18,705 nt of DNA, from contig JBMSQB010000087.1 of the NCBI GenBank assembly GCA_049423065.1, positions 1 to 18,705 on the forward strand, written 5' to 3'. Source of the DNA: SYIM01 sp041182885. Its GTDB lineage: Bacteria; Pseudomonadota; Gammaproteobacteria; Burkholderiales; Burkholderiaceae_E. The position numbers and the translations under genes are program-made. Within the stretch, counting starts at the first letter, position 1; every line of letters starts with the position of its first letter. Positions 1-6,876 of the stretch are shown piece after piece. The notes beneath the pieces were generated by a model. That model saw only the letters and a program-made list of their open reading frames with translations. It was not told the origin of the DNA and searched no databases.

Positions 1-1452
1 CCGCAGCCCAGGCCACAGCAGCCTCGTCCACAGCCGCTCAATCCACGACAGCCGCACACGCAAGATAAGACCTCGCAGCAACCCGTCGCGCCGCGCCCGG
101 GCGCAGGTCTGCAGCTGTTTGCACCGTGCCCACGCGGACTCGAACCGACCCTCGCCCAGGAGCTCACAGAGCTGGGTGCTGACGCGTGCCAGCCCACCGG
201 TGGCGGCGTGGCGTTCAGTGGCGACGCCACACTCGCGATGTCGGTCAACCTGCACAGCCGTATCGCGAGCCGCGTCCTGATGCGCGTTGCAGCTGCCCGC
301 TGCCGCGACGAAGACGAACTCTACAAGCTGGTGCGTCGAACCGAGTGGGAGCGCTGGTTCAGCGAGCGGCTCACCTTGCGTGTCGATGTGTCGGCACATC
401 GCTCGCCGCTACGCAGCTTGAACTTCGCCGCCCTGCGGGTGAAGGATGCGATCTGTGACCGTTTTCGCGAACTCGCGGGTGCTCGTCCATCCGTCGACAC
501 CCGGTCACCCGATGTCCGGGTGTTTGTGTTTCTCGATGCGGTCGACGCGACGATCTATCTCGATCTCTCGGGCGAGTCGCTCTTCAAGCGCGGCTGGCGC
601 GGCGTTGACGATTCCGCTGGCGCAGCGCCTCTCAAGGAAAACCTTGCAGCCGGACTCCTGGCGCTCGCAGGATGGCAGCCGGGTACCCCGCTCCATGACC
701 CGCTCTGCGGGTCGGGCACACTTCTGATCGAGGCCGCGCAACACACGCTTGGCATTGCGCCAGGACGGGAACGCAGTTTCGGATTTGAAAAGCTGAAGGG
801 ATTTGATGCCGTGGCGTTTGCCAACCTGAAACAGGCGGCCGAGCAGAAGGCGGCCGAGTCCCGCGCGGCAGTCGTGTCCTCAAAGCAGACGCTTGCGATC
901 TCCGGGGGCGATATCGATCCCCGGGCCGTCGAGCGGACGCGACGCAATCTGCTGCGTGCCGGCGTTCCCGACGGAGCGGTCGTATTGAAGGTGGAGGACT
1001 TCGGCGCACCGCGGGCCGCCCCCGCGCACGTACCCGCACCCGCACCCGCACCAGCACCAGCACCCGCAGCCACTGCGCCAGCCCCGCCAGCGCCCGCCAA
1101 TCAGGCTCTGCCCGCGACTCCGCGCGGCATCATCGTGACCAACCCGCCGTACGGCGAGCGCCTCCATGCACAGCTGCACGCCCCCTATGAACCTGCGTCC
1201 GGCGAGCGCTCCAGCGCAGCCGGGGACCCTGCACCCATGACCGCCGCCGATCGCGCGCACCAGCTTGCCATGCAGCGTATCGGTACCACGCTGCGTCAGC
1301 ATTTCGGCGGCTGGCGCGCCTGTTTTCTCTCGCCCGATCCGGAGCTTCCACGACAACTCGGCATGCAGCCCAGGCGGCGCACACCGCTCTTCAACGGCGC
1401 GATCGAGTGCCGCCTGTTCTGTTTTGAAATCTTTGACCGTCCGGCCCGATGA
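1..1452 (+). CDS. rlmL: RlmL-type 23S rRNA (guanine-N2) methyltransferase, 5' partial
   Basis: The reading frame is open from base 1, so the true start lies outside the window and the first internal ATG (208) is not the start. The visible 483 residues begin with a Pro/Gln-rich stretch of about 35 residues. Next comes the family N-terminus (LFAPCPRGLEPTLAQEL), a THUMP-like region (VKDAICDRF, then SPDVRVFVFLDA) and a Rossmann methyltransferase domain. That domain shows the SAM motif DPLCGSGTLLIEAA (bases 697-738), GGDIDPRAVERTRRN, and the catalytic NPPYGERL (1141-1164). By homology to the N-terminal half of E. coli RlmKL it should make m2G2445 in 23S rRNA; the RlmK half is absent. An Ala/Pro insert of about 35 residues sits between the acidic motif EDFG and NPPY. 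The stop overlaps the yggS start as ATGA, suggesting translational coupling. Family assignment is firm; the exact target base is inferred. Confidence 0.9.
   Translation, partial: PQPRPQQPRPQPLNPRQPHTQDKTSQQPVAPRPGAGLQLFAPCPRGLEPTLAQELTELGADACQPTGGGVAFSGDATLAMSVNLHSRIASRVLMRVAAARCRDEDELYKLVRRTEWERWFSERLTLRVDVSAHRSPLRSLNFAALRVKDAICDRFRELAGARPSVDTRSPDVRVFVFLDAVDATIYLDLSGESLFKRGWRGVDDSAGAAPLKENLAAGLLALAGWQPGTPLHDPLCGSGTLLIEAAQHTLGIAPGRERSFGFEKLKGFDAVAFANLKQAAEQKAAESRAAVVSSKQTLAISGGDIDPRAVERTRRNLLRAGVPDGAVVLKVEDFGAPRAAPAHVPAPAPAPAPAPAATAPAPPAPANQALPATPRGIIVTNPPYGERLHAQLHAPYEPASGERSSAAGDPAPMTAADRAHQLAMQRIGTTLRQHFGGWRACFLSPDPELPRQLGMQPRRRTPLFNGAIECRLFCFEIFDRPAR
1033..1068 (+). repeat. Hexanucleotide tandem repeat coding Pro-Ala in rlmL
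   Basis: Six in-frame copies of CC(C/A)GCA encode alternating Pro-Ala in the RlmL-type enzyme. They form the core of a longer Ala/Pro-rich insert (about 1012-1125) just before the catalytic NPPY motif. The units are nearly identical at DNA level, so slipped-strand expansion is the likely origin. Confidence 0.85.
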
Positions 1453-2210
1453 CTATGCCCACCTCATCGCCTGCAGACGACACCGCGTCCTTGCGACTGG
1501 CCGCCGTACAGGACCGAATCCGTAAAGCCTGCGCGGCCGCCGGCCGTACCCCCTCTTCGGTATCGCTTCTTGCGGTGAGCAAGACCTGGGACGCCTCGCG
1601 CGTGCTTGAGCTCGCCCTGCTCGGCCAGTACGCTTTCGGTGAGAATTATCTGCAGGAAGCAGTGGCAAAAATTGCCGCCGTTCGCGCTGCCGGCTCCAGC
1701 CCGATCGAGTGGCACTTCATTGGTCCGATTCAATCGAACAAAACCCGCCCGATCGCCGAGCACTTCCACTGGGTTCATTCCATCGAACGGGAAAAGATCG
1801 CCGTCAGACTGTCGGAGCAGCGCCCAGCGGGCAGCCCACCGCTTCAGGTGTGCGTGCAGGTCAATGTATCGGGAGAGGCAAGCAAGAGCGGCTGCGAGCC
1901 GGCTGAAGCCCTGCCGCTTGCCTTGGCGGTGGCCCGGTTGCCGGGCATACAGCTGCGAGGCCTCATGACCATTCCCGAACCCAGTGACGACACCAGGCTA
2001 CAGCGGTCACGCTTTGCAGCGCTCAGAAAATTGTTCGAAAGCATCCAGCAGGCGCTCAGTGCTCAAGGCATTGATGCCAGCCGGTTCGATACGCTTTCGA
2101 TGGGGATGTCGGACGATCTCGAGGCTGCAGTTGCCGAGGGGGCAACGCTCGTCCGGGTGGGCACCGCCCTGTTCGGCAGGCGCCTGGCCGCTTTGGGGCC
2201 GGCGCCTTGA
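1449..2210 (+). CDS. yggS: YggS/PROSC family pyridoxal phosphate homeostasis protein
   Basis: A 253-residue cytosolic PLP-binding protein of the fold-type III, single-domain YggS/PLPBP family. Members hold PLP without known catalysis and affect vitamin B6 and amino acid homeostasis. Diagnostic motifs in order: LLAVSK with the PLP-binding lysine at residue 45, FGENYLQEA, WHFIGPIQSNKTR, VHSIEREKIA, VCVQVNVSGEASKSG, LRGLMTIPEP, TLSMGMSDDLEAAVAEG, and VRVGTALFGRR near the end. The length is slightly above the usual 230 or so. Two ATG codons lie close together (1449 and 1455). The first overlaps the upstream stop as ATGA and is chosen; the second would shorten the protein by two residues. yggS often neighbours proC in bacteria, but here rpsT and murJ lie between them. 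The 3' end runs into a 33-bp tandem repeat shared with the end of rpsT. Confidence 0.95.
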   Translation: MTMPTSSPADDTASLRLAAVQDRIRKACAAAGRTPSSVSLLAVSKTWDASRVLELALLGQYAFGENYLQEAVAKIAAVRAAGSSPIEWHFIGPIQSNKTRPIAEHFHWVHSIEREKIAVRLSEQRPAGSPPLQVCVQVNVSGEASKSGCEPAEALPLALAVARLPGIQLRGLMTIPEPSDDTRLQRSRFAALRKLFESIQQALSAQGIDASRFDTLSMGMSDDLEAAVAEGATLVRVGTALFGRRLAALGPAP

Positions 2211-2280
2211 TGGCCCTGACCTGTCTTCGGGCCAGCGCCCTGATGGCCCTACCCAGTCTTCAGGCCATCGCCTTGATGGC
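2203..2280. repeat. 33-bp tandem repeat (2.3 copies) with stem-loops at the yggS/rpsT junction
   Basis: Copy 1 spans 2203-2235 and copy 2 spans 2236-2268; they match at 27 of 33 positions. A 12-base third partial copy (2269-2280) matches the start of copy 1. Each full copy has a short inverted repeat: TGGCCC (2211-2216) with GGGCCA (2229-2234), and ATGGCC (2243-2248) with GGCCAT (2263-2268), each with a loop of about 12-14 bases. Copy 1 includes the yggS stop. The end of copy 2 and the partial copy encode the last residues of S20. The hairpins could act as a bidirectional terminator, but no T-tract follows. Confidence 0.8.
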
Positions 2281-2523
2281 GGCCGCCAGCCGGCTCTTGT
2301 AACGGGACGCGGCGTTCTTGTGAATGATGCGCTTGTCAGAGATGCGGTCAATGACCGACTGAGCCTGCTGCATGACCTGGGTGGCAGCCGCCTTGTCGCC
2401 GGCGCCAATCGCCTTGCGAACACTCTTGATTGCGGTACGAAGCGTCGAGCGCTGGCTCGAGTTCTGCGCATTGAGACGGACCGACTGCCGGGCGCGTTTA
2501 CGCGCCGACGCAATGTTTGCCAT
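2260..2523 (-). CDS. rpsT: 30S ribosomal protein S20
   Basis: An 87-residue basic protein beginning MANIASARKRARQSVRLNAQ and ending AAIKAMA. It has the classic S20 features: a Lys/Arg-rich N-terminus, NSSQRSTLRTAIKSVRKAI, and the C-terminal IIHKNAASRYKSRLAAAI segment. S20 binds the 5' and 3'-minor domains of 16S rRNA as a primary assembly protein. The ATG at 2523 is chosen because MAN(I/S) is the family start; the frame stays open upstream but lacks S20 similarity. The start is preceded by a weak GGGA seven bases away within a pyrimidine-rich leader. The gene diverges from murJ, an arrangement common in proteobacteria, and converges on yggS with 49 bp between stop codons. S20 of E. coli is autoregulated at translation; whether this one is cannot be read from sequence. 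Confidence 0.97.
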   Translation of the reverse strand: MANIASARKRARQSVRLNAQNSSQRSTLRTAIKSVRKAIGAGDKAAATQVMQQAQSVIDRISDKRIIHKNAASRYKSRLAAAIKAMA

Positions 2524-2578
2524 GGGACAATCCCGAAAAGATCCGGAGAACCCGGAAAAGACGAAGGGAAAGCTTTGA

Positions 2579-2608
2579 AGTTTAACCCGATTTCGGGCGA
2601 CCCGCCAA
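2579..2608 (-). promoter_or_regulatory. Candidate sigma70 promoter for rpsT
   Basis: On the minus strand TTGGCG (2608-2603; 4 of 6 matches to TTGACA) and TAAACT (2584-2579; 4 of 6 to TATAAT) are 18 bp apart. The predicted transcript would have a leader of about 50 bases before the rpsT ATG. The spacer contains a perfect 12-bp inverted repeat, CCCGAAATCGGG, which might be an operator or coincidence. No clear promoter for the divergent murJ was seen in the same 151-bp gap. Confidence 0.4.
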
Positions 2609-2674
2609 ATTGCCCAATGGCAGGGTTGCAATTGTCCAGCGCTGTCCGGGCCAGCCAGCCGCGGAGCGCTTGAG

Positions 2675-4225
2675 GTGAACCTGCTGAAGGCCGCGGCAAC
2701 GGTGAGCGGTTTTACGCTGCTCTCCCGGATCACCGGGCTCGTTCGCGAAACGCTGATCGCGACCCTGTTTGGCGCGTCCGCCGCCACCGATGCGTTTTTC
2801 GTGGCTTTCCGCCTGCCCAACATGCTGAGGCGGCTCTTCGCCGAGGGCGCGTTCTCGCAGGCATTCGTTCCCATGCTGGCCGAACGGAAGCTTCAAGCCG
2901 AACAGGGCAACAGCCAACAGGCGCACGCTTTTGTGAGCCGGGTCGCCACCGCGCTTTTCTGGTCGCTTCTGGCGGTCACGCTTGCCGGCATCGTCGGCGC
3001 GCCGCTCCTCGTCTGGCTGATGGCCGCCGGCCTGGAGCCGTCAGCCGAGGCAGCTGCCATCCTGATGACCCGCTGGATGTTTCCCTACATCCTGCTTATT
3101 TCCATGGTGGCGCTCGCGGCGGGCATTCTGAACACCTGGAAGCGTTTCGCCGTGCCGGCCTTCACACCGGTACTGCTCAACGTTGCGATGATCGCCGCCT
3201 CGCTCGCGCTCTCCTCACGAGTTGATCCGCCGGTGCTTGCGCTTGCGGCAGGGGTGATCGCCGGCGGCATGGCCCAGCTTGCGCTGCAGTGGCCGGCTCT
3301 GAAGCGCATCGGGATGCTGCCTTCTATCGGACTGAATCCGTTTGCTGCGTTTGCCGATCCTGACGTCCGCGCCATCATCGTTCGCATGGGGCCGGCTGTG
3401 CTCGCGGTATCGGTGGCCCAGTTGAGTCTTGTCATCAACACCCACATTGCCTCGCGGCTCGCCCCCGGCAGCGTAAGCTGGGTTTCTTTTGGCGACCGAC
3501 TGATGGAATTTCCCACCGCGCTGCTCGGCGTTGCGCTGGGAACGGTACTGCTTCCTTCCCTCGCGCGAGCCAGCCAGCGCAGCGACACCGGTGACTACGC
3601 GAGCCTCCTCGACTGGGGGCTGCGACTGTGTGTGGTGCTGTCCATTCCCGGCATGGTCGGGCTTGCGCTGATGGCCGAACCGCTTACAGCGATGCTGTTT
3701 CACTACGGACGGTTCGACGCGCACGACGTCGCCATGACCCGGCAGGCCGTGCTCGCCTACTCGGTCGGGCTGCTGGGCTTGATCGCGGTCAAGGTGCTGG
3801 CCCCGGGGTTCTACGCGCGGCAGGATATCCGTACGCCCGTCAGGATCGCGCTGGTCGTACTGATCGCCACCCAGCTCATGAATCTGATCTTCGTGCCCTG
3901 GCTCGCGCACGCCGGACTCGCGCTCTCGATCTCGGTGGCCGCCTGGTGCAATGCGGCACTGCTGTTGCGTGGCCTCCTCAGAAACGGCACCTACCGGCCC
4001 ACCGCCGGTTGGGGCCTGTTCGCGCTGAAAGTGTTGGTCGCCGCCGCTGCGATGGCGCTTCTGCTTCTGCTCAGCGTGCCACGGTTTGACTGGATCAGCC
4101 TGCAGGCCATGCCGCTTGTGCGCGCGGTGCTGGTCCTGTCGCTGGTGGCGCTTGCGGCTGCCACCTATCTGGGCGCGCTCTTTCTGATGGGCCTGAGGCC
4201 AGGACAATTCATGCGCAGGGACTGA
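2675..4225 (+). CDS. murJ: Lipid II flippase MurJ
   Basis: A 516-residue polytopic inner-membrane protein of the MOP exporter superfamily (MviN/MurJ) that flips lipid-linked peptidoglycan precursor to the periplasm. Hydrophobic helices occur throughout, about 14 as expected. The N-terminus carries SRITGLVRE, TDAFFVAFRLPN and LRRLFAEGAFSQAF. Arg18, Arg24, Asp39 and Arg52 fall at the same positions as residues important for E. coli MurJ. The start is a GTG at 2675 with GGAG eight bases upstream (2663-2666), and the resulting MNLLKAAATVSG matches the usual betaproteobacterial N-terminus. Length is normal. It diverges from rpsT and precedes proC by 77 bp. In many gammaproteobacteria ribF-ileS follows murJ; that is not so here. 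No truncation or frameshift is visible. Confidence 0.96.
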   Translation: MNLLKAAATVSGFTLLSRITGLVRETLIATLFGASAATDAFFVAFRLPNMLRRLFAEGAFSQAFVPMLAERKLQAEQGNSQQAHAFVSRVATALFWSLLAVTLAGIVGAPLLVWLMAAGLEPSAEAAAILMTRWMFPYILLISMVALAAGILNTWKRFAVPAFTPVLLNVAMIAASLALSSRVDPPVLALAAGVIAGGMAQLALQWPALKRIGMLPSIGLNPFAAFADPDVRAIIVRMGPAVLAVSVAQLSLVINTHIASRLAPGSVSWVSFGDRLMEFPTALLGVALGTVLLPSLARASQRSDTGDYASLLDWGLRLCVVLSIPGMVGLALMAEPLTAMLFHYGRFDAHDVAMTRQAVLAYSVGLLGLIAVKVLAPGFYARQDIRTPVRIALVVLIATQLMNLIFVPWLAHAGLALSISVAAWCNAALLLRGLLRNGTYRPTAGWGLFALKVLVAAAAMALLLLLSVPRFDWISLQAMPLVRAVLVLSLVALAAATYLGALFLMGLRPGQFMRRD

Positions 4226-4302
4226 ATGCCGGCCCAAAGCAAGGCTCGGAAATCCGGTACCCTCGCCAGCCATCAAACGATGCGACCTTCACGGAGACTT
4301 CG

Positions 4303-5112
4303 ATGCGGATAGTGTTCATTGGCGGCGGCAACATGGCCACCGCGCTGATCGGCGGACTGGCCGGCAAGACCCCGAACGCCCCGCTGATATCGGTTGTCGA
4401 CCCGGTTGCCCAGCAGCGCGAGCCGTTGCAGGCACGGTTCGGCGCACGCTGCTTTGCAGCGCCCGAGCCCGCCGCACTGGATGCCGATGTTGTGGTGTTC
4501 GCGGTCAAGCCCCAGCAGATGCGGGAGGCCGCCGAGGGCTGCGCAGCCTGGATATCAGGCCAGTTGGTGATCAGCGTTGCCGCAGGCATCCGTATCCCGG
4601 ATCTTCAGCGCTGGCTTGCCGGTCACCGGCGCATCGTCCGGGCCATGCCCAACACCCCGGCCCTGATCGGGCTGGGCATCACCGGCCTGTGTGCCGCGCC
4701 CGAGGTGGCCGCCGATGACCGGGCCACCGCCGAATCAATCCTGCAAACCGTGGGTGAGACCCTGTGGCTGGAAGACGAGTCGTTGATCGACGCAGTCACT
4801 GCGGTGAGCGGAAGCGGGCCGGCCTATGTGTTTCGCTTCATTGAGGCCATTGAACAGGCAGGCATCAAACTTGGTCTGTCGCCCTCCGACTCGCGCAAGC
4901 TCACCCTGGCCACTTTTCGCGGCGCCGCCGAGCTCGCGGCCCGTTCATCGGAGCCGCCTTCGATCCTGCGCGAACGCGTGACCTCCAAGGGCGGCACGAC
5001 CGCCGCAGCGCTGGCGGTGATGGAGGAGGCCCGGCTGGGTGACTCCCTGGAGCGGGCCCTGGCGGCTGCAGCCCGTCGCGGGGCCGAGCTGGGCGACGAG
5101 TTCGGGCGATAG
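4303..5112 (+). CDS. proC: Pyrroline-5-carboxylate reductase
   Basis: A 269-residue cytosolic enzyme that reduces 1-pyrroline-5-carboxylate to proline with NAD(P)H, the last step of proline synthesis. The N-terminal Rossmann fold is visible as MRIVFIGGGNMATALIGGL, followed by VVFAVKPQQM and VRAMPNTPALIGLGITGL. The C-terminal dimerisation and active-site region has AVSGSGPAYVFRFIEA and RVTSKGGTTAAAL, matching the P5CR signature. The ATG at 4303 has a good GGAG six bases upstream (4293-4296). Length is typical. The 77-bp gap from murJ shows no clear promoter or terminator. The gene converges on ubiA with 28 bp between stop codons, and a strong hairpin lies there. Confidence 0.97.
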   Translation: MRIVFIGGGNMATALIGGLAGKTPNAPLISVVDPVAQQREPLQARFGARCFAAPEPAALDADVVVFAVKPQQMREAAEGCAAWISGQLVISVAAGIRIPDLQRWLAGHRRIVRAMPNTPALIGLGITGLCAAPEVAADDRATAESILQTVGETLWLEDESLIDAVTAVSGSGPAYVFRFIEAIEQAGIKLGLSPSDSRKLTLATFRGAAELAARSSEPPSILRERVTSKGGTTAAALAVMEEARLGDSLERALAAAARRGAELGDEFGR

Positions 5113-5124
5113 GCTCAAACGCCG

Positions 5125-5155
5125 GGCGCCAGCGCCTCGCTCAGCGCCAGGCGCC
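5125..5155. terminator. GC-rich hairpin between convergent proC and ubiA
   Basis: GGCGCC (5125-5130) pairs with GGCGCC (5150-5155), and GCGC (5132-5135) pairs with GCGC (5144-5147). The result is a stem of about 10 bp with a small asymmetric bulge and an 8-base loop. The ubiA stop codon (5141-5143) lies in the loop, and the proC stop is 12 bases before the stem. The stem is symmetric and could form in both transcripts. No T-tract follows on either strand, so it may stall polymerase or protect 3' ends rather than act as a classic intrinsic terminator. Confidence 0.5.
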
Positions 5156-6025
5156 TCGGAGCCAGGCATCGGCGAGCACTCCCCCAAAGACCGCGGCCCC
5201 CAGCCAGTTGTTGTGATTGAATGCCCGAAAGCACCCCTCTCGGGTGCGCGACCGGATCAGCGTGAAGTGATAGGCGGCAAGCGCTGCCGCCACGGCAAGC
5301 CCCCAGAAATAGGCGGGTCCGAGCCTTTCAAGCAGGCCTACCCAGCCCAGCAGCGCGAGAGCGAGCGCATAGCACGTCACCACCGCAAGCAGGTCGAAGC
5401 GTCCAAAGGTGATCGCCGACGTGCGGATACCGATCCGCAGATCGTCATCGCGATCGACCATGGCGTACTCGGTGTCATAGGCGATCGCCCATGCGACGTT
5501 GGCAGCGAGCATCACCCAGCCCGATAGCGGCACCGTACCCAGCACCGCCGCGTATCCCATGGGGATACCAAAGCCGAAGGCAATGCCGAGATACGCCTGG
5601 GGGATGGCAAGGAACCGCTTGGTGTAGGGATAGCTTGCGGCCAGAAACGCAGCCACGCCGGCGAGCGCCCAGGTGAGCGGATTGAACGGCCACACCAGCG
5701 GGAGTGCCGCAAGCGAAAGCACCACAAACACGGCCACTGCTTCCCAGGGCGCGATCAGCCCCGCAGTCAGCGGCCGGTCCCGGGTGCGTTTGACGTGACG
5801 ATCGAAGTCGCGATCGGCGAAGTCGTTGATGGCGCACCCCGCCGACCGCATGAGAAGGGTGCCCAGGCAAAACGCGAACACCGTATAGACATCGGGGCGG
5901 CCCGAACTGGCGATGAAGACCGCCCACAGGGTGGGCCACAGCAGCAGCAGCGTACCGATCGGCTTGTGCAAACGCACGAGCCGCCAGTACAGGCCCAGCC
6001 GATCGATGAGGGTGGTGGTGCGCAA
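5141..6025 (-). CDS. ubiA: 4-hydroxybenzoate polyprenyltransferase
   Basis: A 294-residue integral membrane prenyltransferase that attaches a polyprenyl tail to 4-hydroxybenzoate in ubiquinone synthesis. It shows LYWRLVRLHKPIGTLLLLWPTLWA near the N-terminus. The first Asp-rich motif is NDFADRDFD (Asn67 to Asp75, NDxxDxxxD). The second is DTEYAMVDRDDD (Asp184-Asp195, DxxYAxxDxxDD). Both coordinate Mg-diphosphate. About eight hydrophobic helices are present. The start is read as TTG at 6025: it gives the family N-terminus, GGGAG lies about nine bases upstream, and an in-frame stop (6044-6046) rules out a longer form. No in-frame ATG or GTG was seen near it. It lies 66 bp downstream of the ComEA-like gene and may share its transcript. 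In related genomes ubiA is often near proC, as here. Confidence 0.94.
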   Translation of the reverse strand: MRTTTLIDRLGLYWRLVRLHKPIGTLLLLWPTLWAVFIASSGRPDVYTVFAFCLGTLLMRSAGCAINDFADRDFDRHVKRTRDRPLTAGLIAPWEAVAVFVVLSLAALPLVWPFNPLTWALAGVAAFLAASYPYTKRFLAIPQAYLGIAFGFGIPMGYAAVLGTVPLSGWVMLAANVAWAIAYDTEYAMVDRDDDLRIGIRTSAITFGRFDLLAVVTCYALALALLGWVGLLERLGPAYFWGLAVAAALAAYHFTLIRSRTREGCFRAFNHNNWLGAAVFGGVLADAWLRGAWR

Positions 6026-6091
6026 GGCGAGGATCTCCCGCGCCTAGTGTAGCGACTCGAGGCTTGCAGCCTGGTACGAGGCCAGCGCTCC

Positions 6092-6757
6092 TCACCGCCG
6101 CGGGCGTGAGCGCGGCGCGGGTTCGGTCGGAGCGGTCGATGCGGCGGTCGATGCGGCGTGCGAGGCGGCGTGCAGCGCCGTTCCGGCCTTCACTGGCGAT
6201 TCGGGAGCCGACGCCGCCCCGCGCTCCGGCTCCCGCTGGCGTTGCGTCTCGCCAGCCCCCTGGGAGCCACAGCAGCGGACCTCCTCGATTCGCCCCAGCC
6301 CCCGGAACTCGGACTTGGCCGGGGTGTTTCCCACCACCAGATCGACCTGGTCACGCGCTGCGGCCTTCGCGGGCACGATCCGGACGGCAGCGCCGCCCAG
6401 GACCAGCCCGGACGCGAGCATGCGGCGCAGATTGGCTTCACCCACACCGCGCACCCGCCGCCGAAAATCATCGGTATCCCGGAACTGTCCGCCGGTCGAT
6501 CGCGCTGCAACGATTCGCGACGCGAGCGCGGGTCCGATGCCGCGCACCCGCTCCAGTTCGGCTGCGGACGCAGCGTTCGCATCGACCGCCACCGTTGAAG
6601 CGGCCGCCACATTGTCGCCAAACAGGATAGCCACCAGCGCCACGCCGGCCACTGCCAACGCGAACTTGGCAACCAACGCGTTGACGCCACCGCCGCGCGC
6701 GGCCCCTCGCACTGAGCCCCCCCATTTGCCCCATGATTTGCGCCATGTCATGCGCAT
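6092..6757 (-). CDS. ComEA-like helix-hairpin-helix protein with long C-terminal tail
   Basis: Starting at the ATG at 6757 this encodes 221 residues. A basic N-terminus precedes a hydrophobic segment (about residues 25-47, ending GDNVAAAS), a likely signal peptide or anchor. Then comes a ComEA-type helix-hairpin-helix domain (about 58-116): VDANAASAAELERVRGIGPA and DDFRRRVRGVGEANLRRML. ComEA proteins bind incoming double-stranded DNA in the periplasm during transformation, but many HhH proteins of this size have other or unknown roles. The last 100 or so residues are low-complexity and unusual for ComEA, including a CC pair and an Ala/Ser/Thr tail from a 12-bp repeat. The chosen ATG has AAGGGG six bases upstream; ATGs at 6829 and 6793 are possible longer starts with weaker sites. 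It follows lapB by 119 bp. The domain is certain; a competence role is not. Confidence 0.75.
   Translation of the reverse strand: MRMTWRKSWGKWGGSVRGAARGGGVNALVAKFALAVAGVALVAILFGDNVAAASTVAVDANAASAAELERVRGIGPALASRIVAARSTGGQFRDTDDFRRRVRGVGEANLRRMLASGLVLGGAAVRIVPAKAAARDQVDLVVGNTPAKSEFRGLGRIEEVRCCGSQGAGETQRQREPERGAASAPESPVKAGTALHAASHAASTAASTAPTEPAPRSRPRR
6132..6179 (-). repeat. 12-bp tandem repeat in the ComEA-like gene tail
   Basis: Four consecutive 12-base units: two identical GCGGTCGATGCG (plus-strand reading, 6132-6155) and two diverged units (6156-6179). On the coding strand they give an AASx-type Ala/Ser/Thr/His tetrapeptide series near the C-terminus. All units keep the frame. Confidence 0.8.
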
Positions 6758-6876
6758 GAGCGACCCCTTGGACCGACCGATCAGGGGCGCCATCTTGCGC
6801 CGGGGCAGCGGCACGTAACCGAGGCACATCAGCCCGGCGAACTATGCCGGAAGGCACACCTCGACAAACCCACCCG

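Noticed and set aside
6060..6072. A small inverted repeat AGGCT-TGC-AGCCT between the ComEA-like gene and ubiA
   Set aside because: Only five base pairs with no T-tract, and at this GC content such repeats are common by chance.
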